From the NCBI RefSeq assembly GCF_023242315.1, contig NZ_JALLIY010000003.1:248001-312000 (forward strand): a stretch of DNA of 64,000 nt. The letters are read 5' to 3'. The translations under genes were made by a program, and so were the position numbers. Under the pieces are notes generated by a model that saw nothing but the letters and a program-made list of their open reading frames with translations, was not told the DNA's origin and did no database searches. Shown here piece by piece: positions 16,838-26,571 of this stretch (position 1 is its first letter; every line of letters starts with the position of its first letter). The DNA is from Pseudomonas sp. MWU13-2105. GTDB taxonomy: Bacteria; Pseudomonadota; Gammaproteobacteria; Pseudomonadales; Pseudomonadaceae.

Positions 16838-16985
16838 TTGTGGCGAGGGGGCTTGTCGGGACGCCGCACCGCCCCGTTCGGCTGCGAAGCAGTCGTGAAG
16901 CCAGTCACTGCATTCGACCTGATGCACCCGGATCACAGGTTTTAGGGTCGCTTCGCGCCCCAACGCGGGCAAGCCCGCTCACCAC
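16838..16985. repeat. REP cluster between convergent genes
   Basis: A long-loop REP (15-base insertion at 16858-16872) and an inverted copy ending at about 16981 (GCGGGCAAGCCCGCTCACCAC) lie between kdgK and ppiC. No T-rich terminator is visible, so the REPs may act at the transcript ends. Confidence 0.7.
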
Positions 16986-16999
16986 AAGTGATACGTGCC

Positions 17000-17275
17000 T
17001 TAATCGCGGTAAAAGACCTGCACCAGATGATACCCAAACTTGCTCTTGATCGGGCCATGCACGGTACGTAGCGGCTTCTTGAAAATTACCTGGTCGATAG
17101 CCCCGACCATCTGCCCCGGACGGACTTCCCCCAGATCCCCACCGCGCTTGCCGGACGGGCAGGTGGAGTACTTCTTGGCCAGCACATCAAAGGCTTCGCC
17201 CTTGACGATACGTAGCCTCAGTTGTTCGGCTTCCTCGGCGGTCTTCACCAGGATATGGCGGGCTTGGGCTTTCAT
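17000..17275 (-). CDS. ppiC: Peptidyl-prolyl cis-trans isomerase, parvulin type
   Basis: 91 residues, a single free-standing parvulin domain as in E. coli PpiC (93). Family blocks are seen: KAQARHILVKTAEEAEQL, FDVLAKKYSTCPSGKRGGDL, GPIKSKFGYHLVQVFYRD, with the active-site histidines and cysteine. No signal peptide, so it is cytoplasmic. Single gene. Confidence 0.95.
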   Translation of the reverse strand: MKAQARHILVKTAEEAEQLRLRIVKGEAFDVLAKKYSTCPSGKRGGDLGEVRPGQMVGAIDQVIFKKPLRTVHGPIKSKFGYHLVQVFYRD

Positions 17276-17332
17276 CGATTCGTTACCTTGAAACGTTGGG
17301 GCATGCGGCGGGCGCGGGATTATGCCTGAAGA

Positions 17333-18976
17333 TCAGGACGCTTGCCCGATCATGTCGCGTACCCGATTGGCCAGCGCATCGAGGGTGAAGGGCTTGGCGA
17401 TCAGGTCCATGCCCGGCTCGAGGAAGCCCTGGCGCTCGGCGGCCTTCTCGGCGTAGCCGGTCATGAACAGCACCTTGAGCCCCGGGCGGTGCTGGCGGGC
17501 GGCTTCCGCCAATTGCCGGCCGTTCATCCCCGGCAGGCCGACATCGGTGACCAGCAGGTCGATGCGCAGGCTCGACTCCAGCAGCGGCAAGGCGGTCCGC
17601 GCATCCGCCGCCGGGTGCACGGTATAACCCAACTCGTCGAGGACATTGAGCACCAGCATCCGCACCGCCGGATCGTCCTCCACCACCATCACCGACTCGT
17701 CGACCTCGGCCAGCGGTGACTCCGCGGGTTGCCGTGGGGCTCGCGGCGCCTCGGCTTGCGCCGCGTGATAGCGCGGCAGGTACAAGCGCACGCAGGTGCC
17801 TTTGCCCGGCTCGCTTTCGAGGGTGACGTGACCGCCGGACTGCTGGGCAAAACCATAGATCATCGACAGGCCCAGGCCGGTGCCCTGGCCGATGGGCTTG
17901 GTGGTGAAGAACGGGTCGAAGGCCTTGGCCAGGATCAGCGGGCTCATGCCGGTACCGTTGTCGCTGACGCCGATCATCACATAGTCGCCGGCCTTGACCG
18001 GTTCCAGGGTGCTGATGTCGCCGCCGTCGAGGTAGCTGTTGGCGGTCTCGATGCGCAGTTCGCCGCCGTCGGGCATGGCGTCGCGGGCGTTGATCACCAG
18101 GTTGAGCAGGGCGCTTTCCAGCTGCCCGGTGTCGGTGTTGACCGGCCACACGTCCCGGCCCAGTTCGACTTTCAGGCTGATATGGGCGCCCTTGGTACGG
18201 CTGAACAGCTCTTCCAGCGATTGCACCAATTGATTGGGCTCGATGCGTTTGCGGTCGAGCGATTGTCGCCGGGAAAAGGCCAGCAACCGGTGGGTGAGGG
18301 CGGCGGCCCGTTGTGCCGAGCTGACGGCGGCGTCGGCAAAACGGCCGATCTCGTCGCTGCGTCCGGCGGCGATATAGCGTTGCACCAGGTCCAGGCTGCC
18401 GATGATGCCGGTGAGCATGTTGTTGAAGTCATGGGCGATGCCACCGGTGAGTTGACCCACCGCTTCCATTTTTTGCGCATGGCGCAACGCCTCTTCGGCC
18501 CGCTCGCGTTCGAGCATTTCATTCTGCAGGCGCTGGTTGGCCTCGGCCAGCGCCCGGGTCCGCTGGGCGACGCGTTCCTCCAGGGTCTCGTTGAGATTGC
18601 GCAGGGCTTCTTCGGTGCGTTTGTGCTCGGTGATATCCAGTGCCGCGCCGACAAAGCGCTGGGCCCGACCATGGGGGCCGAGGTGGCAGCGGCCGCGGGC
18701 GAAAACCCAACGCACCTGGCCGTCGGCTTGCAATACCCGGTATTCTTCGGCGTGCTCGTTGTGTTGCTCCAGGCACAGTTTGATGCCCTGGGCCACCTGT
18801 GCGCGGTCCTCTGGGTGCACACTGTCCATGTAGACGCTGATGGGGGTCTGGCTGGCCCGCGCCGGGTCAACGCCATGCAATTGGGCGAAGTGGGCGTCAG
18901 CGACAAATAGGTCCTGGTCGATATCCCAGTCCCAGGTACCGAGTCGGGTGGCGGTGTCGCCTGGAGATCCGTTCAT
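17333..18976 (-). CDS. Hybrid sensor histidine kinase with C-terminal receiver
   Basis: 547 residues from the ATG at 18976. Order of domains: PAS (about 12-118, ending [11 protein letters not shown]), a coiled coil (about 120-165), HisKA with the phospho-acceptor H182 in [14 protein letters not shown], HATPase (about 275-405, N box [28 protein letters not shown]) and a receiver domain (about 425-545) with the acceptor aspartate in [13 protein letters not shown]. No membrane segment, so it senses a cytoplasmic signal. No partner regulator is adjacent. An in-frame ATG at 19042 would add 22 residues. Confidence 0.92.
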   Translation of the reverse strand: MNGSPGDTATRLGTWDWDIDQDLFVADAHFAQLHGVDPARASQTPISVYMDSVHPEDRAQVAQGIKLCLEQHNEHAEEYRVLQADGQVRWVFARGRCHLGPHGRAQRFVGAALDITEHKRTEEALRNLNETLEERVAQRTRALAEANQRLQNEMLERERAEEALRHAQKMEAVGQLTGGIAHDFNNMLTGIIGSLDLVQRYIAAGRSDEIGRFADAAVSSAQRAAALTHRLLAFSRRQSLDRKRIEPNQLVQSLEELFSRTKGAHISLKVELGRDVWPVNTDTGQLESALLNLVINARDAMPDGGELRIETANSYLDGGDISTLEPVKAGDYVMIGVSDNGTGMSPLILAKAFDPFFTTKPIGQGTGLGLSMIYGFAQQSGGHVTLESEPGKGTCVRLYLPRYHAAQAEAPRAPRQPAESPLAEVDESVMVVEDDPAVRMLVLNVLDELGYTVHPAADARTALPLLESSLRIDLLVTDVGLPGMNGRQLAEAARQHRPGLKVLFMTGYAEKAAERQGFLEPGMDLIAKPFTLDALANRVRDMIGQAS

Positions 18977-19112
18977 AAACCTGCCTTGAAGGTGAAGCTT
19001 TGGGTTGCGCCGCGGCTTATTATCCCGCCAAGCTGTAGACATCGGTCATATCTAAATGACACAAGCTTAATCGCACAAACCTCTTTTCGACTGTATTGCG
19101 GACAACTTTGCC

Positions 19113-20282
19113 ATGGATATCCACGCATTGCTGAAAACCCTGGCCGCCCAGGACGGTTCGGACCTGTACCTGTCCACCGGCGCGCCGCCCTGTGCCAAAT
19201 TCAACGGCGTGCTCAAGCCGTTGGGCACGGACTCGCTGAAGCTGGGTGAAGTGGCGGCCATTGCCGACGGTATCATGGATGCCGAGCAACGCCTGCAGTT
19301 CGAGCGCGAACTGGAAATGAACCTGGCGTTGTCCTTGCCCGGTGTCGGCCGCTTCCGGATCAATATCTTCAAGCAGCGCAACGAAGTATCCATCGTCGCG
19401 CGCAATATCAAGCTGGAAATCCCTCGCTTCGAAGACCTCAAGCTGCCGCCGATCCTGCTCGAAACCATCATGGAAAAGCGTGGCCTGGTGCTGTTTGTCG
19501 GCGCCACCGGTTCGGGTAAGTCGACTTCCCTGGCGGCCTTGATCGACTACCGCAACCGCCACAGCAGCGGGCATATCATCACCATCGAAGACCCGGTGGA
19601 GTACATCCATCGACACAAGAAGTCGATTATCAACCAGCGCGAAGTCGGGGTCGATACCCGCAGTTTCCACGCGGCGCTGAAGAACACCCTGCGCCAGGCG
19701 CCGGACGTGATCCTGATCGGCGAGATCCGCGACCGCGAAACCATGGAGCATGCCCTGGCGTTCGCCGATACCGGGCACTTGGCGATCTCCACCCTGCACG
19801 CCAACAACGCCAACCAGGCGCTGGACCGCATTATCAACTTCTTCCCGGAGGATCGGCGGCCGCAATTGCTCAACGACCTGGGTAACAACCTCAAGGCGTT
19901 CGTTTCCCAGCGTCTGGTCAATACCCTGGACGGCAAGCGTCGGGCGGCGGTGGAAGTGATGCTGGGCACGCCGACGGTGCGTGACTTCATCAAGCGCAAC
20001 GAGTTCTCCGAGCTCAAGGGCATCATGGAGAAGTCCGAGATCATTGGCATGCGTACCTTCGATACGGCGCTGTTCGAGTTGGTGGTGGAGGGGGCGATCG
20101 ACGAGGAAGAGGCGCTGAAGAACGCCGACTCGGTGAACAACCTGCGCCTGCGCCTGAAGCTGCATCAGGATACGGCGGCCCTGACCGTGCAGAAGAGCCC
20201 TCCCGCGCCGCCGATCGCGGCGAAGGAGCTGGATGCCAAGGACTGGGGCCTGGTGGAGGATGGTAACGCTCCGCGCGGTTGA
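19113..20282 (+). CDS. PilT/PilU-type pilus retraction ATPase
   Basis: 389 residues. Walker A GATGSGKSTS, Asp box in HIITIEDPVEYIH, Walker B with the catalytic ILIGEIRDRETMEHAL and His box TLHANNANQALDRI are intact. It resembles PilU more than PilT by its length and C-terminal region (RDFIKRNEFSELKGIMEKSE). It is a hexameric motor that draws type IV pili back. No other pilus gene is nearby, so it is an extra or stand-alone copy; the canonical pilTU pair would be elsewhere in the genome. Confidence 0.9.
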   Translation: MDIHALLKTLAAQDGSDLYLSTGAPPCAKFNGVLKPLGTDSLKLGEVAAIADGIMDAEQRLQFERELEMNLALSLPGVGRFRINIFKQRNEVSIVARNIKLEIPRFEDLKLPPILLETIMEKRGLVLFVGATGSGKSTSLAALIDYRNRHSSGHIITIEDPVEYIHRHKKSIINQREVGVDTRSFHAALKNTLRQAPDVILIGEIRDRETMEHALAFADTGHLAISTLHANNANQALDRIINFFPEDRRPQLLNDLGNNLKAFVSQRLVNTLDGKRRAAVEVMLGTPTVRDFIKRNEFSELKGIMEKSEIIGMRTFDTALFELVVEGAIDEEEALKNADSVNNLRLRLKLHQDTAALTVQKSPPAPPIAAKELDAKDWGLVEDGNAPRG

Positions 20283-20285
20283 TCC

Positions 20286-20320
20286 AGCGCCGCCTGTCAC
20301 ATCACTGGACGGCGCTTTTC
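20286..20320. terminator. Intrinsic terminator after the PilU-like gene
   Basis: AGCGCCG at 20286-20292 pairs with CGGCGCT at 20310-20316, followed by TTTTCTCCT. It lies between the convergent pilU-like gene and mtlZ. Confidence 0.7.
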
Positions 20321-20347
20321 TCCTGTGGCGGGGATAAATCGCGCTGC

Positions 20348-21283
20348 TCAGTCCAACTGATGTCGATACGGCAAGTCCGGGCCGTTACGGCTACAGGTAA
20401 TTGCCGCGGCGCCCACGGCGAAGTTCAGCATCGCCTCGATCTGGGCCTTGTCCAGTTGTTCCAGGCCCTCCACTGAATCAAGCTGTTGTTCGGTCAACCA
20501 AGTGATCAGGGCGGCCTGGAAGGTGTCGCCGGCGCCGACGGTATCGGCGGTGAGCACTTCGCGAGCCGGTACCGACCAGTGGCCATGCCGACGACTGTAG
20601 ACGCTGGCGCCCTGGGTGCCACGGGTCAGGAACACCAGCTGGCAGCGCTGGGCCAACCACTCCTGGGCGATGCTCTGGGGATCGCGCCCCGGGTAGAGCA
20701 GTCCGAGGTCTTCGTCGCTGACCTTGATCATGTCGGCGTGTTCGGCCAGGGCCGCGATCCGTTGGCGCCAGAGCTCGATATTCGGTTCCGGATTGAGTCG
20801 TACGTTAGGGTCGAGGGTGATCAGCCGCCGGCCGCTTTCCCGTCGCACCAGGGTCAGCAGGGTATCGGCAATCGGCTGCACCACCAGGGAAAACGAACCG
20901 ATATGCAGGCCACGGACCTCGTCGCCGAGTTTCGGCAGGTGCCCGGGCAGCAACTGGCGGTCGGCGCAGCCTTCGCCTCGGAAACTGTAATGCGGCGAGC
21001 CATCGGCAGCCACGGCGACCATCGCCAGGGTGGTGGGCGCGTCGAAGTCCAGCAGGTAATCCGCGCGTACTCCTTCTTCCAGCAGGACCTGCTGCAAACG
21101 GCGCCCGAGGTAGTCGGTGGACAATCCGGCAAACAATGCCACGTCGACGCCCAGGCGGCGCAGGCCGACCGCGACGTTGAACGGCGAACCGCCGGCAATC
21201 GCGGTGAAATTCACTTTCGAGGTCTGCCCGCTCGCATCCTCACTGAAAAAATCGAACAGCGCTTCACCACAGACCAGATACAT
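20348..21283 (-). CDS. mtlZ: Fructokinase (mannitol operon)
   Basis: 311 residues, PfkB family, with the anion hole GAGDTFQAALITWLT and the N-terminal VCGEALFDFFSED. Last gene of the mtl operon. In P. fluorescens the order mtlEFGKDYZ is known, and mtlZ phosphorylates the fructose that mannitol dehydrogenase makes. It starts 6 bases after mtlY. The protein is cytoplasmic. Confidence 0.93.
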   Translation of the reverse strand: MYLVCGEALFDFFSEDASGQTSKVNFTAIAGGSPFNVAVGLRRLGVDVALFAGLSTDYLGRRLQQVLLEEGVRADYLLDFDAPTTLAMVAVAADGSPHYSFRGEGCADRQLLPGHLPKLGDEVRGLHIGSFSLVVQPIADTLLTLVRRESGRRLITLDPNVRLNPEPNIELWRQRIAALAEHADMIKVSDEDLGLLYPGRDPQSIAQEWLAQRCQLVFLTRGTQGASVYSRRHGHWSVPAREVLTADTVGAGDTFQAALITWLTEQQLDSVEGLEQLDKAQIEAMLNFAVGAAAITCSRNGPDLPYRHQLD

Positions 21284-21289
21284 GGGAAC

Positions 21290-22780
21290 TCACTCTTGAA
21301 GGGCGGCTACCTGTTGACGGTAGCGCTGGTAAACGGATTGGTAGGCGGCGACATTGGTCGCGATCGGCCGGGTTTCACTTGCCAGGTCGAGGCTGACACA
21401 ACGTTCGCATAATTCAGCCAGGCTTTGCTCGCCAGCGGACTCGCACCAGGCGGCCTGGATCGCCGCCCCGAGGGCCGCGGCTTCGCTCTGGCGGGTGCAG
21501 ACCACCGGGGTATCCATGATATCGGCGACGATCTGCCGCCACACCGGGCTTTTCGAACCGCCCCCGGTCAGGCGGATGCCGTGGCTGCGCAGGCCGGCTT
21601 CGCGCAGCAGATCCAGGCCATAACGCAAGCCGAAAGTGGTGCCCTCGACCACGGCCCGACACAGATTGGCCTGGGTCAGGTTGGTCAGGGTCAAGCCTGA
21701 GAGGCTGCCGCTGGCCTGGGGCAGGGCGGGCACCCGTTCGCCGTTGAGAAACGGCAGCATGCTGACGCCCTCGGCGCCGATTGGCGCCTGCTCGACCCGG
21801 GCATTGAACTCGTCGAGCCCGAGCTTGAACAGCTCGCGTACGGCGCCGCTGGCGTTGGTCAGGTTCATGGTGCAGATCAGCGGCAACCAGCCGCCGCTGG
21901 AAGAGCAGAAGGCCGCGACCGAGGCATGCGGGCTGACCAGTGGCTGGTCGGCATAGGCATAGACCGTACCGGACGAGCCCAGGCTCATGGTGATGATCCC
22001 GGCCTGGATATTGCCGGTGCCGATGGCGCCCATCATGTTGTCGCCACCGCCACTGGCAACCAGGGCGTTGGGGTTGATGCCCAGCAGTCCGGCGATCTCG
22101 GGAAGAACCCGACCGACTGGCTGGTGGGCTTCGATCAGTTCCGGCAAGGCGGCTTGCAGGCGCCCGCTGGGGTCGATCTCGTGCAGCAGCGGCAGGTCCC
22201 AGCAGCGCTTGCGCACATCGAAATAGCCGCTACCCGAGGCATCGCCGTATTCCGCGCAACTGCGGCCGGTAAGCCAGTAGTTGAGGTAATCGTGGGGCAG
22301 CAGGATATGGGCGATCCGGGCGAACAGCTCGGGATGCTGCTCTTTGCTCCAGAGCAACTTGGACACGGTATAGCCGGGCGCGATCACCAGGCCGAGGCGT
22401 TCGAGCGAGCCCTGTTCGCCGCCCAATTGTTCCAGCAGACGCTGGTTTTCCGGGGTGGTTTCGGTGTCGCACCAGAGCTTGGCCGGACGCAGGACCTGGC
22501 CTTGCTGATCAAGCAGGACCAGTCCGTGTTGCTGGCCGGAGACGCCGATACCGAGGATCGCCTGACCGTCGACAGCGGCCGCGGCCAATGCTTGTCGGGT
22601 GGCCTGGACGAAAGCGTCCAGCCATTGCCCGGTGTCCTGCTCGCGACGACCGTTGGCGCCGCTGATCATCGTATGGGGCGCCGCGCCCTGGCCCAGCACC
22701 TGGCCGCTGACGGTGTCGAGGACGATGGCCTTGGTGCCTTGGGTGCCGCAGTCGATGCCTAGATAGAGTTTTTGCTTCAT
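21290..22780 (-). CDS. mtlY: Xylulokinase (mannitol/arabitol operon)
   Basis: 496 residues from the ATG at 22780 (MKQKLYLGIDCGTQGTKAIV). FGGY family: N-terminal phosphate loop GIDCGTQGTKA, central GIGVSGQQHGLVLLD with the catalytic-base aspartate further on in ASGGGDNMMGAIG, and the C-terminal ATP site GGGSKSPVWRQIVADIM. It phosphorylates D-xylulose formed from D-arabitol. It lies 194 bases from mtlD, a gap filled with REP elements, while its own stop is 6 bases from mtlZ. Confidence 0.94.
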   Translation of the reverse strand: MKQKLYLGIDCGTQGTKAIVLDTVSGQVLGQGAAPHTMISGANGRREQDTGQWLDAFVQATRQALAAAAVDGQAILGIGVSGQQHGLVLLDQQGQVLRPAKLWCDTETTPENQRLLEQLGGEQGSLERLGLVIAPGYTVSKLLWSKEQHPELFARIAHILLPHDYLNYWLTGRSCAEYGDASGSGYFDVRKRCWDLPLLHEIDPSGRLQAALPELIEAHQPVGRVLPEIAGLLGINPNALVASGGGDNMMGAIGTGNIQAGIITMSLGSSGTVYAYADQPLVSPHASVAAFCSSSGGWLPLICTMNLTNASGAVRELFKLGLDEFNARVEQAPIGAEGVSMLPFLNGERVPALPQASGSLSGLTLTNLTQANLCRAVVEGTTFGLRYGLDLLREAGLRSHGIRLTGGGSKSPVWRQIVADIMDTPVVCTRQSEAAALGAAIQAAWCESAGEQSLAELCERCVSLDLASETRPIATNVAAYQSVYQRYRQQVAALQE

Positions 22781-22804
22781 GGTTGGCCTGCTTGAGTAAG
22801 GCGA

Positions 22805-22970
22805 TCCCTTTGTGGAGCGCGGACCTGTGGCGATCGGGCTTGCCCGCGCCGGGGCGCGAAGCGGCCCTGAAACCGGCGAATGCGGTCTATCAGGTAAACC
22901 GAGATGACCGATTTCACGACTGCTTCGCAGTCGAGCGCGGGCAAGCCCGCTCGCCACAAAGGTTAGTCAC
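22805..22970. repeat. REP cluster inside the mtl operon (mtlD-mtlY gap)
   Basis: Inverted REP copies at about 22825-22865 and 22925-22963 (GCGGGCAAGCCCGCTCGCCAC) fill the gap between mtlD and mtlY. Confidence 0.75.
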
Positions 22971-22974
22971 ACAT

Positions 22975-24456
22975 TCAATCGGTTTTCGCCAGCAAACGCT
23001 CCAGTGTCTTGCTCACGCCTACTTCGCGCAAGCTGTTGAAGCAGCGTTCGAAAGCCGCGATAAACTCGGCGGAGCGGGGAATCGCGCTGCCGAAAATCTC
23101 TTCCACGGCGAACAGCCGTTGCACGATCAAGGTGTCATCCGCCACCAGCGCCTGGCAGAACTCGGCCCGTGGGTCCGGAATGCTGTAGCTCGTGCCGTTT
23201 TCGTCGACGCCCTTGAGGTACAGGGCCCATGCCGCCACCACCAGCGCCGCGCGTTCGGTCTCGCGACCGTCGGCAATCAGCCGGTTGAGGGTCGGGATGG
23301 TGAACTTGGGAAACTTCGACGAGCCATCGGAACAGACCCGCGCCAACTGGTCGGCAATCGCCTGGTTGGAGAAACGCTGCACCAGGGTGTCCTTGTACTC
23401 GCCCAGGTCGATACCCGGCACCGGCGCCAGTTGCGGGGTGACGTCCAGGTCCATGTAGGCGCGCATGTACTTCACGAACAACGGGTCGTTCATGGTTTCG
23501 TGGACGAACCGGTAACCCTTGAGGAACCCCAGGTAGGTCAGGGCCAGGTGGCTGCCGTTGAGCAGCTTGATCTTCATCTCTTCATAGGGCGTGACGTCGT
23601 CGGTGAACTGCACGCCGACCTTTTCCCAGGCCGGGCGGCCGTTGACGAACTTGTCTTCCAGGACCCATTGCACAAAGGGTTCGCAGACCACCGGCCAGGC
23701 ATCGTCGATGCCGTGTTCGTCATGCAGTTGCAGGCGATGGGCGGTGCTGGTCATCGGCGTGATGCGGTCGACCATGGCATTGGGAAAGCTCACGTGGGCG
23801 GCGATCCAGTCATGCAGGTCGGTGTCGCGCAAGGCGGCGAAGGCCAGTAGCGCCTTGCGGGCCACCGCGCCGTTGTGCGGCAGGTTATCGCAGGACATCA
23901 GGGTAAAGGCCGGGATACCGGCGGCCCGGCGCTTGGCCAGGGCCGCGCAGAGAAAGCCGAAGACGGTCTGTGGGGCCTCGGGGTGGCTGAGGTCGTGCTG
24001 GATCTGCGGCAGATGGGTCATGAACTCGCCGTTGCTGTCGTCGATGCAGTAGCCACCTTCGGTGATGGTCAGCGAGACGATGCGGATCTGCGGCGAGGCG
24101 AGCTTGTCGATCAGGGCCTGGCGATCGTCCTGGGCCAGCAGCATATCGCTGATGGCGCCGATCACCCGGATTTCGGTGTCGTCGCTGTCGCCCAGCTCGT
24201 ACAAGGTAAAGAGGTAGTCTTGCCCGGCCAGGTCGTCCCGGGCGCGGCGGTCTTCGTCGCGCAGGCCGGCTCCGCAGATGGCCCAGTCCAGGCCCTCGCC
24301 GGTGTTCATCAGGGCGTCGGTGTAGTACGCCTGGTGGGCGCGATGGAAACCGCCGACGCCGATATGAACGATGCCCTGGCGGGTATCGGCCAGGTTGTAG
24401 AGGGGCAGGCGGACTTCAGGCGCCAGCCGGTGCAGATTCTGTTTGTTCAGTTTCAT
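22975..24456 (-). CDS. mtlD: Mannitol 2-dehydrogenase
   Basis: 493 residues from the ATG at 24456, the length of the studied P. fluorescens enzyme. It oxidises D-mannitol to D-fructose and D-arabitol to D-xylulose with NAD. The nucleotide-binding stretch is VHIGVGGFHRAHQAYYTD and the catalytic K-x4-N-x2-H motif of polyol long-chain dehydrogenases is KIKLLNGSHLALTYLG. It lies 18 bases downstream of mtlK. Confidence 0.96.
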   Translation of the reverse strand: MKLNKQNLHRLAPEVRLPLYNLADTRQGIVHIGVGGFHRAHQAYYTDALMNTGEGLDWAICGAGLRDEDRRARDDLAGQDYLFTLYELGDSDDTEIRVIGAISDMLLAQDDRQALIDKLASPQIRIVSLTITEGGYCIDDSNGEFMTHLPQIQHDLSHPEAPQTVFGFLCAALAKRRAAGIPAFTLMSCDNLPHNGAVARKALLAFAALRDTDLHDWIAAHVSFPNAMVDRITPMTSTAHRLQLHDEHGIDDAWPVVCEPFVQWVLEDKFVNGRPAWEKVGVQFTDDVTPYEEMKIKLLNGSHLALTYLGFLKGYRFVHETMNDPLFVKYMRAYMDLDVTPQLAPVPGIDLGEYKDTLVQRFSNQAIADQLARVCSDGSSKFPKFTIPTLNRLIADGRETERAALVVAAWALYLKGVDENGTSYSIPDPRAEFCQALVADDTLIVQRLFAVEEIFGSAIPRSAEFIAAFERCFNSLREVGVSKTLERLLAKTD

Positions 24457-24474
24457 GGCTAAGGCTCTCGGCAA

Positions 24475-25578
24475 TCAGGCGGCAGCGCGCAGCGGACGGG
24501 CGACCGCCAGACCGTTGGCATCGAACAAATGGCAGTGGCTGCTATCCAGGTGCAGATTGAGGGTTTCACCGTACTGGCTGGCCATATCGCCACGGATGCG
24601 CATGGTCAGGGCTTCGCCGGAAGCGGTGCGGACATGGCAGAAGGTATCGCTGCCCAGGCGTTCGCCGACGTCGGCGGTGACTTTCAGGGTGCAGTCGCCG
24701 GGTTTGGCGAGCTCCAGGTGTTCCGGGCGGATGCCCAGGGTTACCGGGCTGCCGGCGCTGAGGCCGGCATCGCTCAAGGGCAGGCTGATACGGGTGCCGG
24801 CATCCAGTTCGACCTCACAGCCCTGGCCGTCGAGGCGGCTGACCTTGCCCTTGAGAAAGCCCATTTTCGGCGTACCGAGGAAGCCGGCGACGAACAGGTT
24901 GGCCGGTGCGTGGTAGAGCTCCAGGGGCGAACCGACCTGCTCGACGCGTCCGCCATTGAGTACCACCACCTTGTCGGCCAGGGTCATGGCTTCGACCTGG
25001 TCGTGGGTCACGTAGATCATGGTGGCCTGCAACTCCTTGTGCAGGCGCGCCAGTTCCAGGCGCATCTGTACCCGCAGGGCGGCGTCGAGGTTGGACAGCG
25101 GTTCGTCGAACAGGAAGATCTTCGGATTGCGCACAATGGCGCGGCCGATGGCGACTCGCTGGCGCTGGCCGCCGGACAGTTGCTTGGGTTTGCGTTCCAG
25201 CAGCGGGCCGAGTTCGAGGATCCGTGCGGCCTCATTGACCTTGCGCTCGACCTCGGTCTTGGCCTCGCCGGCCAGATCGAGGGCGAAGGACATGTTCTTG
25301 CGTACGCTCATGTGCGGGTACAGGGCGTAGGTCTGGAAGACCATGGCCAGGTCGCGTTTGGCCGGGCTGACTTCGGTGATATCGCGACCGTCCAGTTCGA
25401 TGGTGCCGGAGGTGACTTCCTCGAGGCCGGCGATCAGTCGCAACAGGGTCGACTTGCCGCAGCCGGACGGCCCGACGAAGACCACGAACTCGCGGTCGTT
25501 CACCTGCAGGTCGATGCCCTTGATGATGGACAGGCCTTCGAAGCCTTTTTGCAGATTCTTGATTTTCAGGTTGGCCAT
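24475..25578 (-). CDS. mtlK: Polyol ABC transporter ATPase
   Basis: 367 residues from the ATG at 25578 with ribosome site AAAGGAG. Walker A GPSGCGKST, signature LSGGQRQRVAIGRAIVRNPK and Walker B KIFLFDEPLSNLDA are intact, followed by the C-terminal TOBE regulatory domain (about 240-360) of the MalK type. It drives the MtlFG permease for mannitol, arabitol and glucitol. The open frame upstream to 26226 is only mtlG shadow. Confidence 0.96.
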   Translation of the reverse strand: MANLKIKNLQKGFEGLSIIKGIDLQVNDREFVVFVGPSGCGKSTLLRLIAGLEEVTSGTIELDGRDITEVSPAKRDLAMVFQTYALYPHMSVRKNMSFALDLAGEAKTEVERKVNEAARILELGPLLERKPKQLSGGQRQRVAIGRAIVRNPKIFLFDEPLSNLDAALRVQMRLELARLHKELQATMIYVTHDQVEAMTLADKVVVLNGGRVEQVGSPLELYHAPANLFVAGFLGTPKMGFLKGKVSRLDGQGCEVELDAGTRISLPLSDAGLSAGSPVTLGIRPEHLELAKPGDCTLKVTADVGERLGSDTFCHVRTASGEALTMRIRGDMASQYGETLNLHLDSSHCHLFDANGLAVARPLRAAA

Positions 25579-25604
25579 GGTGAGGCTCCTTTTAAAGTTC
25601 GCTA

Positions 25605-25705
25605 CGAACCCTGTGGGAGCCGGCTTGCCGGCGATGGCGTCCGAATGGTCGCCGCAAGGCTTGAGGGCCTTATCGCTGGCAAGCCAGCTCCTACAGGTTC
25701 TGTTG
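25605..25705. repeat. REP element pair inside the mtl operon (mtlG-mtlK gap)
   Basis: GTGGGAGCCGGCTTGCCGGCGATGG near 25612 (core only) and the inverted GGCAAGCCAGCTCCTACAGG near 25679 occupy the 146-base gap between mtlG and mtlK. Confidence 0.78.
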
Positions 25706-25724
25706 TGTTCAAAAAAACGCTGAT

Positions 25725-26561
25725 CTATTTCACGGCGCCGAAGGACAGGCCGCGGACCAACTGCTTCTGGCTGATCCAGCCGAAGATCAGGATCGGTGCG
25801 CAGGCCAGGGTCGAGACGGCCGACAACTTGGCCCAGAACAGACCCTCGGGGCTTGAGTAGGAGGCGATCAGCGCGGTCAGCGGCGCGGCATGCGAGGAGG
25901 TCAGGTTCAGCGACCAGAACGCCTCGTTCCAGCACAGGATCAGCGACAGCAGCAGGGTCGAGGCCAACCCGCCCTTGCTGATCGGCAGCAGCACCCGGAC
26001 CATCTCCTGCCAGAGGGTCGCGCCGTCGAGACGGGCGGCCTCGAGGATGTCCTTGGGAATGTCCTTGAAGTAGGTGTAAATCATCCAGACCACGATCGGC
26101 AGGTTGATCAGGGTGTAGATCACGATCAGCGCCAGGCGCGTGTCCAGCAGTCCGAAGGACTTGGCCAGCAGGTAGATCGGCATCAGCACGCCCACCGGCG
26201 GCAGCATCTTGGTGGAGAGCATCCACAGCAGGGTGCGTTTGGTCCTTTGGGTTTCATAGAACGCCATGGAGTAAGCCGCCGGCACCGCGATCAGCATGCA
26301 CAGCAAGGTGGCGCTGAAGGAGATCACCACCGAGTTCCAGGCGAAGTGGAAGTAGTCGCTGCGCTCCTGGATATGCAGGTAGTTCTCCAGCGTCGGGGTG
26401 AAGAAGAACTGCGGCGGCGTGGCGAACGCGTCGATCTCGGTCTTGAAGCTGGTCAGCACCATCCAGAAGATCGGGAAGAAGATCAGGATCGCGATGGCCC
26501 AGGCCAGGGTGCCGAGCAGAACGCTTTGCAGGCGCCGGGATTGTTTGAGTGTGAGGGTCAT
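25725..26561 (-). CDS. mtlG: Polyol ABC transporter permease 2
   Basis: 278 residues, MalG-type permease with six membrane helices and the EAA loop EAARLDGATLWQEMVRVLLP. N-terminal helix LGTLAWAIAILIFFPIFWMV. It pairs with MtlF. It starts 10 bases after mtlF. Confidence 0.95.
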   Translation of the reverse strand: MTLTLKQSRRLQSVLLGTLAWAIAILIFFPIFWMVLTSFKTEIDAFATPPQFFFTPTLENYLHIQERSDYFHFAWNSVVISFSATLLCMLIAVPAAYSMAFYETQRTKRTLLWMLSTKMLPPVGVLMPIYLLAKSFGLLDTRLALIVIYTLINLPIVVWMIYTYFKDIPKDILEAARLDGATLWQEMVRVLLPISKGGLASTLLLSLILCWNEAFWSLNLTSSHAAPLTALIASYSSPEGLFWAKLSAVSTLACAPILIFGWISQKQLVRGLSFGAVK

Positions 26562-26571
26562 GGCGCGGGCC